Shown: piece after piece, positions 42,951-51,737 of the stretch
Layout: every line of letters begins with the position of its first letter
How positions within the stretch are numbered: position 1 is the stretch's first letter
Assembly (NCBI GenBank): GCA_046348685.1
Contig: JAXMDT010000001.1
Coordinates: 62,001 to 126,000 of the forward strand
Direction: 5' to 3'
Source: JAXMDT01 sp046348685
GTDB lineage: Bacteria; Pseudomonadota; Alphaproteobacteria; Rickettsiales; UBA998
DNA length: 64,000 nucleotides
The notes under the pieces: generated by a model
Databases searched by the model: none
Told to the model about the DNA's origin: nothing
Seen by the model: the letters and a program-made list of their open reading frames with translations, nothing else
Translations under genes and position numbers: made by a program

Positions 42951-43820
42951 ATGTCACCTTTTCACATCGTTCTTGCTATCTTAGTGGCGGCGCTATGGGG
43001 CGGTAATTTCGTCGCAGCAAAAATTACGCTGCAGACGCTGCCGCCACTGACCTTGCTGGCAGTACGGTTTATCATTACCGCGATTCTCTTATGGCCATTC
43101 GCCCCAAAGCCAACCGTGCCCTTAAAGCAAATTTTTTTGCTGTCGACGCTGCTTGGGGTTACACATTTTTCCCTTATGTTTGCCGCGATTTATTGGGGCG
43201 TTGCGCTGCCCAATGCCGTGATCGCGACCCAGCTTGGCGTGCCGTTTTCCTGCTTGCTCGGCACCATCTTTTTCAAGGATATGATCGGCAGATGGCGCGC
43301 GCTCGGGATGCTTGTTGCCTTTGTCGGGATTGTTATCATCGTCGGCACGCCGAGCATCGCCAACCAATTCTGGCCTTTTATGGTCAGCTGCCTGGCAGCT
43401 TTCGCCTGGGCCGTCGCTAACATCCAGATGAAGCGGATAGGGCAGGTGCATATCATGGCATTGCTCTCTCGATTGTCACTGTTTGCATTTCCGCAATTGG
43501 CGCTGCTCTCGATGATTTTTGAGCACGGGCAAATCGAAGCGATTCAATCTGCTTCGACGCAGGTATGGCTGGGAATGGCATATACCGTCCTGTTTTCAAC
43601 CATTGTAGCATATGGCATGTGGTATTATCTGCTGGGGCGCTTTCCGGTGAGCCAGGTCACACCGTACTCACTATTGGTGCCGGTTTTCGGAATTCTTGCT
43701 TCACAGTGGTTCTTTCATACGCCACTGACAACGCAGTTTCTTATCGGCGGCGCCTTTACGATGGCAGGCGTGGCGATTATTATTTTCCGCAGGCCGCAAG
43801 AAGGTATATTAGAAAAATGA
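42951..43820 (+). CDS. EamA/DMT family transporter
   Basis: Inner-membrane protein of 289 residues with ten predicted helices in two EamA repeats (about 5-135 and 145-280). Seen: LVAALWGGNFVAAKITLQTL, the family WGxNFV start, AVRFIITAILLWPF, GVALPNAVIATQLGVPFSCL and the second-repeat MAYTVLFSTIVAYGMWYYLL, VTPYSLLVPVFGILAS. Related carriers export amino acids or metabolites; substrate unknown. Its stop overlaps the start of the next gene (ATGA). Confidence 0.92.
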   Translation: MSPFHIVLAILVAALWGGNFVAAKITLQTLPPLTLLAVRFIITAILLWPFAPKPTVPLKQIFLLSTLLGVTHFSLMFAAIYWGVALPNAVIATQLGVPFSCLLGTIFFKDMIGRWRALGMLVAFVGIVIIVGTPSIANQFWPFMVSCLAAFAWAVANIQMKRIGQVHIMALLSRLSLFAFPQLALLSMIFEHGQIEAIQSASTQVWLGMAYTVLFSTIVAYGMWYYLLGRFPVSQVTPYSLLVPVFGILASQWFFHTPLTTQFLIGGAFTMAGVAIIIFRRPQEGILEK

Positions 43821-44521
43821 TCCGGATGAATAGTTTTGCCCATCATTACGCTGCTGCCTTTTTTCTCTATTTAGTATATTTTGCATGGCCTGTCATGGCA
43901 GAGACAGTAAAGCCTGCCGAGACCAGCGCGCTGCAGGAAATAGTCTTTCCGTTTGAAGATGAGGCAGCTAAAGACCCATCATTCACCGCTTTTCGTAAAA
44001 CTCTGCAAGAAGCGGTTCACAAGCGCGATCATAAAGCAATTATCGCCATGATGGATGAGCATTTTAAATGCAGCTTTGAGGAAACCGGTAAGGAAAACTG
44101 CATTATATTTTTAGGTCTGGACAAGAATGGCAAGATTGAGCTGACCGGGGAATTATTCTGGGATAAGATGAACGATATCCTGAAACTAGGGTCATCCAAA
44201 ACAGAAGCGGGCGTTTCGATACCTTACTATTTTGAGCATAATCCGCCGGTGGAAGACATTTTAACTACGGGCATCATCACCGAAAAAACCATGCTTCAGC
44301 GCAAGCCGCGCTACACCGCTCATGGGCTGCGCGATATGAAGCCATATGAAGTCGTCACGCTTCGCAGTGTCAGCTCCGAAGGCTGGCAGGGCGTTACTAC
44401 CTTCGATGGAATAAAAGGGTACGTAAAGCAAACAAAGCTCTATCAGTTTTCCACCTGGCGCGCTTTTTTCGCTAAAGTAGGCGGACATTGGAAAATGCAA
44501 TTTTTCCTTGAGGGTTGCTAA
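43817..44521 (+). CDS. Exported protein with an SH3-like domain
   Basis: 234 residues. ATG 43817 overlaps the transporter stop; a long in-frame extension upstream lies inside that gene and is discarded. A signal peptide (AAAFFLYLVYFAWPVMA) is followed by a helical region (residues about 40-130, FRKTLQEAVHKRDHKAIIAM) and a C-terminal SH3b-like stretch (TTGIITEKTMLQRKPRYTAH, VVTLRSVSSEGWQGVTTFDG, GYVKQTKLY). SH3b domains bind cell wall in related exported proteins, and the following gene encodes a wall amidase one base away, so a peptidoglycan role is likely. Confidence 0.8.
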   Translation: MIRMNSFAHHYAAAFFLYLVYFAWPVMAETVKPAETSALQEIVFPFEDEAAKDPSFTAFRKTLQEAVHKRDHKAIIAMMDEHFKCSFEETGKENCIIFLGLDKNGKIELTGELFWDKMNDILKLGSSKTEAGVSIPYYFEHNPPVEDILTTGIITEKTMLQRKPRYTAHGLRDMKPYEVVTLRSVSSEGWQGVTTFDGIKGYVKQTKLYQFSTWRAFFAKVGGHWKMQFFLEGC

Positions 44522-45222
44522 TGCGGCATTTACCATCACCCTGCTTTAATGATCGACCGGATGAAGCCGTTTCCATTCTGGTTCTGCATTATACCGGTAT
44601 GCGTTCGCTGGAAGATGCTTTGGATAAACTTTCCAAAGAGGCGGGGCGTGTTTCCTGCCATTACCTGGTGAGTGAGACGGGGGAAATCTATGCGATGGTG
44701 CCGGAAGATAAACGCGCCTGGCATGCGGGTGTGAGCCACTGGCGTGGCCGCGACAACCTGAATGATGTGTCGATCGGCATCGAGATACAAAACCCGGGAC
44801 ATGAATGGGGCTACCGGCCTTTTCCGGCAGCGCAGATGGATGCGGTCGCGGCGCTATGCCAGGATATTTTATCGCGTCACGCAATCCCGCCGCGTAATGT
44901 TGTTGCGCATTCCGACATCGCACCGCTGCGCAAGGAAGATCCGGGCGAGCTGTTCGACTGGAAGTGGCTGGCGGAACAGGGAGTCGGTTTGTGGCCGGAA
45001 GTCGGGGGACAGGGAGCCGGGAATGAGAAACAATGGGATGTTTCCGCAATTCAAAAAAAACTCGGTGCGTATGGTTATTACCTGCCGGTGACGGGTGCCA
45101 TGGACGAGCTAACGGAAAAAACCATCATCGCTTTCCAGCGGCATTTCAGGCCAGCGAAACTTGATGGAATATGGGATGCCGAATGCGACGAGAAATTGCA
45201 GCGGCTATTAACCGCGGCGTAA
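44521..45222 (+). CDS. N-acetylmuramoyl-L-alanine amidase (AmpD/AmiD-like) with peptidoglycan-binding domain
   Basis: Zinc amidase_2 family enzyme of 233 residues that removes the peptide from muramic acid. Seen: LVLHYTGM with zinc ligand H23, VSCHYLVSETGEIYAMV, AWHAGVSHWRGRDNLND, IGIEIQNPGHEW and VVAHSDIAPLRKEDPG carrying the other His and the Lys/Asp of the active site. Residues about 170-233 are a PG_binding_1 domain (AIQKKLGAYGYYLPVTGAMD). No signal peptide is seen, so it may be cytoplasmic and act in muropeptide recycling, as AmpD does. It overlaps the upstream gene by one base and the convergent gene at 45208 by 15. Confidence 0.9.
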   Translation: MRHLPSPCFNDRPDEAVSILVLHYTGMRSLEDALDKLSKEAGRVSCHYLVSETGEIYAMVPEDKRAWHAGVSHWRGRDNLNDVSIGIEIQNPGHEWGYRPFPAAQMDAVAALCQDILSRHAIPPRNVVAHSDIAPLRKEDPGELFDWKWLAEQGVGLWPEVGGQGAGNEKQWDVSAIQKKLGAYGYYLPVTGAMDELTEKTIIAFQRHFRPAKLDGIWDAECDEKLQRLLTAA

Positions 45223-46365
45223 TTCTTTATCTTCCGTTACGCCATGGCTTTTAAGATAATTTTTTATCTCTTTGGCATAAGGTGGAAGACGTACACCGCC
45301 TTTTTCAACCGCGTCTAACGTAGCCAAAACATCATTTCCGCTTTTTTGTACTGTTTCGTGCCAAGCGGCGTCATCACCGGTATGGAGTATGTTTTCCAGT
45401 TCAATAATCGGTTTTGAGAGTTCTTGCGCATTAACATTCAAATGTTTGTGCTTCAGAAATTCTTTGAGATCGCACAGATTCACACAAAATTGCGTGCGTT
45501 CATTTTCAACAACACCGATATCTTTCAGGTAGCTGCGCATTTCTGGAATAAAACCAAGCAATGGTCTGGTTTCCTCATCTTCAGACTGGTGCGCTCGTAA
45601 TACTCTCTCGGCAACGTTTAATGCTGCCAAGACTTTATAACCTGATTTAGCCGATTCAGCGCGTAAAGCATCAACATCGCCAGAGGGAACCTCTTTGAGA
45701 GCACAAAACACTTCGTCCATTTGAGAGGTTTTTCCTTGGAGGATAGAACCCTCCCAATTGTTCAGCCAGTCAGCAAAAATCCCTACATTGGCAAAATGCC
45801 TGGCATCACGTGAAAAATTGAATGGGCCTTTGATGGCAGTTAGCACTTCATCAGGGTACGGCTCATTAACACCAGCTTCTTTGGCAGATTTTGCTGCATT
45901 TCTGATTACTTCGTAATGTTTCCCGACTACTTCATTCCATCCCTGAACTACATGCGTTAAATTTGATGCCAAATCTTTTAAATCATCAATAACAGGTGTA
46001 AGTTTATCTGATCCTGAATGGGCCTGAAGCCTAACAAGATTCTGTACAAACGCTTCATGGTCAGTAGGTTTTTGCACTTCTCCAAAATACGCTGCGATTT
46101 CTTTTAAATAGTTCCCTTTGCGACCGTCTTTCTCGGCATCAGTAACAATTTTTTCGATAGCACTACGCTCTGCTTCAACCGCATCGCGCCATGCAATCGT
46201 TGTCTGCGCATTAATTTTCTCTTCTAGGCGTGCAATGATTTTACCCAAAGGTTCCAGATCATCCGCCAGTGTTTGGCCATGTGCATCCTGGTCGATGTGC
46301 ATTCCTAAATTTTTCAGGTTGGAAACGAAATGCTTTGCGTGATTTTGAAAGGTTATATTGTCCAT
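45208..46365 (-). CDS. Hypothetical helical protein with internal repeats
   Basis: Unrecognised 385-residue soluble, helical protein. A unit of roughly 100 residues seems repeated: AWRDAVEAERSAIEKI with YLKEIAAYFGEV near the N-terminus, SGYKVLAALNVAERVL with PEMRSYLKDIGVVENE in the middle, and AWHETVQKSGNDVLATLDAV with YAKEIKNYLKSHGVTEDKE at the end. No signal peptide or membrane segment. It is next to rnpB, in the opposite direction. Function unknown; the repeats suggest a binding scaffold. Confidence 0.65.
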   Translation of the reverse strand: MDNITFQNHAKHFVSNLKNLGMHIDQDAHGQTLADDLEPLGKIIARLEEKINAQTTIAWRDAVEAERSAIEKIVTDAEKDGRKGNYLKEIAAYFGEVQKPTDHEAFVQNLVRLQAHSGSDKLTPVIDDLKDLASNLTHVVQGWNEVVGKHYEVIRNAAKSAKEAGVNEPYPDEVLTAIKGPFNFSRDARHFANVGIFADWLNNWEGSILQGKTSQMDEVFCALKEVPSGDVDALRAESAKSGYKVLAALNVAERVLRAHQSEDEETRPLLGFIPEMRSYLKDIGVVENERTQFCVNLCDLKEFLKHKHLNVNAQELSKPIIELENILHTGDDAAWHETVQKSGNDVLATLDAVEKGGVRLPPYAKEIKNYLKSHGVTEDKELRRG

Positions 46366-46554
46366 TTTTATTCTTCTTTTTTATGGGTTAGTGCGGAGCT
46401 TGATATAGCACTTAGAATGACAGATTTTCGTGAACATTCTGTTACAATGCAACATTCTGAATTAACATGATTATTAGGCAAAATCGTATTGTGCACTTGC
46501 GAAGACTGCATTATGTAATTCTGGCGTACTGACTCAAAACCGATTAATTTGCTT

Positions 46555-46902
<348 letters not shown>

Positions 46903-47064
46903 ATCTAAATGTAGTGCTTAATAAGCAACACTTAACCACAAATAGCGTGATATAAATCACTCATTGGTACGATTTTATATACAAATTACTACTCCATACG
47001 TAAAATCACGCGCCTTGAAAACATGATAAGCTGCTGCATTAAATGTATTTTCTTGCATCATGGG

Positions 47065-47092
47065 TTGTGTTTTTTACGTTTTATGATATAAT
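47065..47092 (+). promoter_or_regulatory. Sigma-70-type promoter for the structured transcript
   Basis: ttgtgt at 47065-47070 and a perfect tataat at 47087-47092 are 16 bases apart. Transcription would begin near 47099, ahead of the hairpins and small ORFs described next. It is one of the best -10 elements in the window. Confidence 0.6.
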
Positions 47093-47098
47093 TTATCT

Positions 47099-47444
47099 AT
47101 TCGGTTTGTAGGTAGGCGGGTTTGCCACCTCAGCAGAAGCCAAGCACTAGGGGCAAGTGTGATTTGGCAGTTATCAGAAGCACAGTTAGTGCAGCCCATT
47201 CCCCTGATGACTTAAATGCGCCCAAATAGGGCAACATAGAAAATCGCCGCGAAGAAATTCTCGGATTGATAAATATTATAAACAACCAAGGGAGGTATGC
47301 CAAAGGCAAGCACTAGCCAAATGTAAGAGGGGAACAGGCTTTACCCCGTCCCCTCCATGCAGAAGTTAAGGGTTCGCCTCCCTTACGGGAGTCTTAAACA
47401 ACTGCATGCCAAGTGTACGATTACTTCATTAAAGGAGTCTGAAT
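47099..47444 (+). ncRNA. Unrecognised structured leader or small RNA with a 9-codon ORF
   Basis: The stretch folds into several stems: ggtaggc/gccacc at 47111-47129, gccaa-cact/agtg-ttggc at 47139-47169, gttatcag/ctgatgac enclosing gcac/gtgc at about 47172-47216, gagggg/cccctc at 47327-47355 and atgcag/ctgcat enclosing a gttaag/cttaaa stem at 47356-47405. Between them an excellent aagggagg site precedes a nine-codon ORF (MPKASTSQM, 47297-47326) ending just before the gagggg stem, the layout of an attenuator. The motif caagcactag occurs twice (47141 and 47307). I could not match it to 6S, tmRNA, SRP RNA or a known riboswitch. Confidence 0.5.
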
Positions 47445-47591
47445 ATGGACAATGTTCATTTTCACCCCTGGAAGTACGATTCAAATGGCAACCGCATTTA
47501 TGCGGAAAGTTTGGGGTTTCCCCGCCTAGAGCCTTTTGATCCGGACAAGCTTCCGGGTGAGGACAATCCGAACAGCTCGAAAGAGCACTAG
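47445..47591 (+). CDS. 48-residue small protein
   Basis: ATG 47445 with a perfect aaaggag site seven bases upstream. The product is hydrophilic and acidic, with aromatic residues at the front (MDNVHFHPWKYDSNGNRIYA) and FPRLEPFDPDKLPGEDNPN behind. No signal or membrane segment. It follows the structured leader and precedes a strong terminator, so it is probably the main product of this transcript. Not recognised. Confidence 0.6.
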   Translation: MDNVHFHPWKYDSNGNRIYAESLGFPRLEPFDPDKLPGEDNPNSSKEH

Positions 47592-47662
47592 GTTATTATT
47601 ACTCATGGCTGAAGCGCGCGGCTTTTAAGTGCGTTAAGCCACATATACGGTCAATCCAACTT

Positions 47663-47701
47663 GGGGTTATCCACTACGGAAAGGGATAACCCCTTTTTTT
47701 A
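47663..47701 (+). terminator. Intrinsic terminator of the small-protein transcript
   Basis: Perfect 10-bp stem ggggttatcc / ggataacccc with an 11-nt loop, followed by eight T. A second, weaker terminator-like hairpin (agccgc / gcggct, then six T) lies at about 47709-47731. Confidence 0.9.
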
Positions 47702-47773
47702 AGGCAGAGCCGCAAAAATGCGGCTTTTTTATTATCAGAAAAACAGACGGCTTCATTTTTTGTATTTTTCTCC

Positions 47774-47847
47774 TTGACCCTGCCCAGTCGAAATGGTTAT
47801 TCTCCCAAAATAACCCAAACGATTCCAACTTATTCCAGTTTTTCCCA
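47774..47847 (+). promoter_or_regulatory. mraZ (dcw) promoter with five MraZ-type operator repeats
   Basis: A promoter-like ttgacc (47774-47779) and tattct (47798-47803) are 18 bases apart. Immediately after, ccca/tcca tetrads recur exactly every ten bases at 47804, 47814, 47824, 47834 and 47844; read on the other strand these are TGGG/TGGA followed by six bases, the form of the MraZ-binding repeats known upstream of mraZ. MraZ would thus repress its own operon from just downstream of the -10. The 47592-48104 gap otherwise holds two terminators and one inverted repeat. Confidence 0.7.
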
Positions 47848-47980
47848 AGCCATCGGTTTGGCCAGGCGAGGGAGGAGGACGAAGAGGCAGGGAAGCGGGG
47901 CGAAAATCATCCTTTTTTTCTCCCAAGCAGAGGTTGTGAAGACCCCGCTCCCTCCCTTCACTAGCGTCATTCATCGGGTG

Positions 47981-48044
47981 GGTGCCTATAGCCGGCTTCT
48001 TGTTTCTGGATGGTGCCCGGAAACGGAAGCCGACCATAGGCACC
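47981..48044 (+). promoter_or_regulatory. 19-bp inverted repeat in the mraZ leader
   Basis: ggtgcctatagccggcttc (47981-47999) is matched in reverse complement by gaagccgaccataggcacc (48026-48044) with two mismatches, around a 26-nt loop. It lies 60 bases before the mraZ start, inside the likely leader RNA, without a T-run. It could be a leader structure or a site for a dimeric regulator. Confidence 0.55.
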
Positions 48045-48104
48045 TAAACCGGTAACTCAGGAAGCAGACGGAATGGGGAGGGGTTCCAAACGAGGCGGGG
48101 ATAC

Positions 48105-48566
48105 GTGGGACTCTTTCTTTCCAGTTTTACCAAGAAGATCGATAAGAAGGGGCGCGTCTCCGTGCCCAGCACCTTTCGTGCTGTTCTTTCTTCCGAGCAT
48201 TATCAGGGCGTCGTCGTCCGCCATTCCTTTATCAATCCCTGCATCGAAGCCTGCGGCATGACCCGCATGGAGCAACTCAAAGATCAGATAAACTCACTCG
48301 ACCCCTATTCCGAAGAACACGAGGCGTTTTCCACCGCCATCCTTGGCGGCAGCGACCAGCTGCCGTTCGACGGCGAGGGAAGAATCATTCTTCCGGAGGA
48401 ATTGCTGAAGGATGCAGGCATTACCGAAGAAGCGGTCTTTGTCGGCAAAGGCGACATGTTTGAGATTTGGGAGCCTAAGGCCTACGCTAAATATGCCGAA
48501 CACGCCCGTAAGGTGGCTCTTGAGAACCGCGCCAAGCTGCGTGCCAGAAACGGTGTGCCGTCATGA
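48105..48566 (+). CDS. mraZ: Transcriptional regulator MraZ
   Basis: First gene of the dcw cluster; a 153-residue AbrB/SpoVT-type DNA-binding protein that forms rings and represses the dcw promoter. Two MraZ domains are seen: DKKGRVSVPSTFRAVL near residue 14 and DGEGRIILPEELLKDAGI near residue 88. The start is GTG 48105 with gaggcgggg upstream. It overlaps rsmH by four bases (ATGA). Operator-like repeats stand at 47804-47847. Confidence 0.95.
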   Translation: MGLFLSSFTKKIDKKGRVSVPSTFRAVLSSEHYQGVVVRHSFINPCIEACGMTRMEQLKDQINSLDPYSEEHEAFSTAILGGSDQLPFDGEGRIILPEELLKDAGITEEAVFVGKGDMFEIWEPKAYAKYAEHARKVALENRAKLRARNGVPS

Positions 48567-49531
48567 CATCATTGCATGCCGATTCGCACAAACCGGTTCT
48601 GCTGACTGACGTCCTGGCCTGCCTCTCCCCGAAAAACGATGAAGTGTATATTGACGGCACCTTTGGCGCTGGTGGTTACACACGCGGTATTCTTGAAGCC
48701 GCGACGTGCAATGTGATTGCGATTGATCGCGATCCCACTGTCGCCCCTTTTGTGGATGAGGTGAAGGCGAAGCATAAGGACCGCTTCACATTTCTTGCCG
48801 GAACGTTCGGCGAGATGGAGGCGCTGCTCGCTGCGCATGGCGTGAAGGAAGTAGACGGCATCGTCCTCGATATCGGCGTATCCTCCATGCAGCTGGATCA
48901 GGCAGAGCGCGGTTTTTCGTTCATGAGCGACGGCCCGCTCGATATGCGCATGTCGCAGTCCGGTATGAGTGCGGCTGATCTGGTGAATCAATATGATGAA
49001 AAAGAGATTGCCGATATTCTATTTATTTACGGCGAGGAAAAGGCATCGCGCCGCATTGCGCGCGCGATCGTGGAAGCACGCAACGCCAAGCCGATCGGCA
49101 CGACGAAAGAGCTTGCTTCCATCGTCGCCAATGCAATCGGCAGGCGGGAGAAAAAAGATCCTGCAACGCGGACTTTCCAGGCGCTGCGCATTTATGTGAA
49201 CGATGAATTGCGACAGCTGGAAAAGGCGCTTGAGTCAGCCGAGCGCTTGCTCAAACCGGGTGGTCGCCTGGTGGTTGTCGTCTTCCATTCACTGGAAGAT
49301 CGCATCGTCAAAAATTTCTTCCGTGAGCGTTCCGGAAAAACCGGAAATGCGTCTCGTCATTTGCCGGAAGCAGAAGCAAAAACCGCGCCAACTTTTCGTT
49401 TGCTGACACCCAAAGGAATTTCTGCGAATGACGATGAAATTCGCTTGAATCCACGGGCCCGCTCCGCCACACTGCGGGCATGCGAACGAACGAGTGCGCC
49501 GCCTTTTCCTCATCATCCGGGGAGGCGTTAA
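48563..49531 (+). CDS. rsmH: 16S rRNA (cytosine1402-N4)-methyltransferase
   Basis: SAM-dependent enzyme of 322 residues (former MraW) methylating C1402 in the ribosomal P site. Seen: HKPVLLTDVLACL at the N-terminus, DGTFGAGGYTRGILEA (SAM motif), IVLDIGVSSMQLDQAERGFS, PLDMRMSQS, RTFQALRIYVNDEL and VVVFHSLEDRIVKNFF, all conserved in RsmH. The C-terminus ends in RSATLRACERT. It overlaps mraZ by four bases and ftsL by one. Confidence 0.97.
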   Translation: MTSLHADSHKPVLLTDVLACLSPKNDEVYIDGTFGAGGYTRGILEAATCNVIAIDRDPTVAPFVDEVKAKHKDRFTFLAGTFGEMEALLAAHGVKEVDGIVLDIGVSSMQLDQAERGFSFMSDGPLDMRMSQSGMSAADLVNQYDEKEIADILFIYGEEKASRRIARAIVEARNAKPIGTTKELASIVANAIGRREKKDPATRTFQALRIYVNDELRQLEKALESAERLLKPGGRLVVVVFHSLEDRIVKNFFRERSGKTGNASRHLPEAEAKTAPTFRLLTPKGISANDDEIRLNPRARSATLRACERTSAPPFPHHPGRR

Positions 49532-49863
49532 TGCGCAAAGTAAATATTGTCTGGATGATAGGGCTGGTGGTTGCGGGTTTAAGCCTTTACCAGTTGAAAT
49601 ATACTGTCCGCGATATCCGCGCCGATGCAGACCACATGCAATCCGAACTTTTGAAGGAGCAGGAATCGCTTCATGTTTTGCGTGCGGAGTGGGCGCATCT
49701 CTCATCGCCTGAGCGCCTGCAAACGCTTGCCGATAAATACCTCATCCTCGTGCCAGTTTCAGGCCAGCAGCTCGCAACCAATGCGACGATCAAGGCGAAG
49801 TTAGAGCCATTGAACGCCGAAGACGAGGATTCGCCGGTGCAAGAGGCTGGATATGGCCGCTAA
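49531..49863 (+). CDS. ftsL: Cell division protein FtsL
   Basis: Bitopic septum protein of 110 residues. ATG 49531 follows ggggaggc and overlaps the rsmH stop; an in-frame start at 49480 lies inside rsmH. One N-terminal helix (IVWMIGLVVAGLSLYQLKY) is followed by a periplasmic coiled coil (ADADHMQSELLKEQESLHVL) and LSSPERLQTLADKYLILVPV, the FtsL block that ends the leucine zipper. Works with FtsQ and FtsB to activate FtsW-FtsI. Position between rsmH and ftsI supports the call. Confidence 0.92.
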   Translation: MRKVNIVWMIGLVVAGLSLYQLKYTVRDIRADADHMQSELLKEQESLHVLRAEWAHLSSPERLQTLADKYLILVPVSGQQLATNATIKAKLEPLNAEDEDSPVQEAGYGR

Positions 49864-49955
49864 CGCGCAATTATTTATTCTACTGGCGTTTGCTGCGAAT
49901 ACATGGTTTCCGCGCTTTCGTTGCTCATGTAACTCAATGCGCTTAAGGTTCTGCA

Positions 49956-51737
49956 ATGAGTAAAAGAACAAAGAAAAAAACGACGATTACCGGCAATGGC
50001 CGGATCGACGTGTCGGAGGCGGCTACCCGACGCGCATTGACGCAATGCCGTGTCCGGCTGATGTGCGTTGGATTATTCTTCGTGCTCGGTTTTACGGTGG
50101 TTTCGCTGCGCCTGGTTGAATTAGGCTTGAGAACCTACTCCGGCGAACAAAATGTGGCGGCTGACGCGACGGAGTCCGTCTCAGCGGAAAAGCTGACGCT
50201 TGATGAAAGTCCGGCGATTATTCTGCCGCGGCGCGATATCGTTGACCGTAACGGGCAGGTGCTTGCCACCAGTCTGGCGACGCGTTCGCTCTATGCCGAT
50301 CCGAAAGAAATCAAAAAGCCGCGCGACATTGCAGTGAAGTTGAACCGCATTTTTCCATCGCTATCCACGGACTGGATCGAGAAACGCCTGACACGGAAAG
50401 GCCGCTTTGTCTGGATCAAGCGTAACCTGACGCCAAAGGAGCAATATCAAGCAAACATGCTTGGCGTGCCCGGACTTTATTTTCAGGACGAGCATGCGCG
50501 CGTTTACCCCCAAGGCAAATTGCTGGCGCATGTGTTGGGATTTGTTGGCGTCGATAACCAAGGCCTTGCCGGTATCGAAAAATATTTCGATCGCGACTTG
50601 AACGTCGCCGAGCCAACGGGCGATCCGCTGCAGCTTTCGATTGATCTGCGCCTTCAGCATTTGATTTATGACCGCGTCGAACAGGCGATCGATGAGTTCC
50701 GCGCCCATGCTGGCGGCGGCCTGATCTACGATATGAAGAATGGGGAAGTGCTTGCTTACACCAGCCAGCCGTCCTTCGATCCGCATCATCCGGGTGAAGC
50801 AGACAAAGAGCAACGGTTTAATCGCCTGTCCCTCGGCACTTATGAAATGGGTTCCACTTTCAAGACATTCACCACGGCCATGGCGCTTGATTCCGGAACG
50901 ACGAAAATGGACGGGGGCTACGACGCATCCAAGCCTATTCGATTCGGTGGTTTCACCATTCATGATACGCATGCGAAAGCGCGTTGGCTGACGGTGCCGG
51001 AGATTTTTGCCTATTCCTCAAATATCGGCACCGTGAAAATGGCGCTGGATGTGGGGATGGAACGACAGCAGGATTTCCTGACGCGCCTCAATATGTTTCA
51101 GCCGGTGGGCATCGAAATTCCTGAACGGGCGACACCAAAGCGCCCCAATCCCTGGGAAAAAATCAATATGATGACGATATCGTTCGGCCATGGCGTCGCC
51201 GTTACGCCGCTGCATCTCGTATCGGGAACTGCGGCCATGCTCAATGGCGGGCGCCTGGAACGCATGACGCTCATCAAAGATAAACCGGGTCCCGTATTCA
51301 CGAACCGCATCATCCGCGAGGAAACATCCCAGAATATGCGCCGGTTGCTACGCACGGTTGTTCAATACGGGACGGCGCGATTTGCCGATGTACCAGGCTA
51401 TAAAGTCGGCGGCAAAACCGGCACGGCTGAAAAAGCGGACGTCGGCGGCTATAACCGCAAAGCGCTGATCGCTTCCTTTATCGGCGCGTTTCCAATGGAT
51501 AATCCACGCTACCTTGTGCTGATCATGCTTGATGAAGCGAAAGGAAATAAGAATACGTATGGCTATGCTACCGCGGGCTGGGTGGCGGCTCCGGCTGCGG
51601 GACGGTTGATTTCGCAAATGGGACCGATGCTTTCGCTCGAAGAAGATTTCAGTGAGAAACCCGATAGCATCGACCGTTACTGGGCGGAAATGAAAATACG
51701 CGAGGAAAGGGCGCGCGTTCATGCTGCGGGTTACTGA
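49956..51737 (+). CDS. ftsI: Septal peptidoglycan transpeptidase FtsI (PBP3)
   Basis: Class B penicillin-binding protein of 593 residues that cross-links septal peptidoglycan. N-terminal basic tail and one membrane helix (residues about 33-58), a dimerisation/pedestal region with ILPRRDIVDRNGQVLATSL, and the transpeptidase domain: active serine S300 in GSTFKTF (S-x-x-K), S354-S-N356 and K487-T-G-T. The 92-bp gap after ftsL is longer than elsewhere in the cluster. Its end overlaps murE by 17 bases. Confidence 0.96.
   Translation: MSKRTKKKTTITGNGRIDVSEAATRRALTQCRVRLMCVGLFFVLGFTVVSLRLVELGLRTYSGEQNVAADATESVSAEKLTLDESPAIILPRRDIVDRNGQVLATSLATRSLYADPKEIKKPRDIAVKLNRIFPSLSTDWIEKRLTRKGRFVWIKRNLTPKEQYQANMLGVPGLYFQDEHARVYPQGKLLAHVLGFVGVDNQGLAGIEKYFDRDLNVAEPTGDPLQLSIDLRLQHLIYDRVEQAIDEFRAHAGGGLIYDMKNGEVLAYTSQPSFDPHHPGEADKEQRFNRLSLGTYEMGSTFKTFTTAMALDSGTTKMDGGYDASKPIRFGGFTIHDTHAKARWLTVPEIFAYSSNIGTVKMALDVGMERQQDFLTRLNMFQPVGIEIPERATPKRPNPWEKINMMTISFGHGVAVTPLHLVSGTAAMLNGGRLERMTLIKDKPGPVFTNRIIREETSQNMRRLLRTVVQYGTARFADVPGYKVGGKTGTAEKADVGGYNRKALIASFIGAFPMDNPRYLVLIMLDEAKGNKNTYGYATAGWVAAPAAGRLISQMGPMLSLEEDFSEKPDSIDRYWAEMKIREERARVHAAGY

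Noticed and set aside
43565..43816. 84-codon N-terminal extension of the SH3-like exported protein
   Set aside because: It lies inside the EamA gene in another frame; a signal peptide starts properly at ATG 43817.
47099..47260. 6S RNA or tmRNA
   Set aside because: I could not trace the long 6S stem with central bubble, nor an acceptor-like end or tag peptide of tmRNA.
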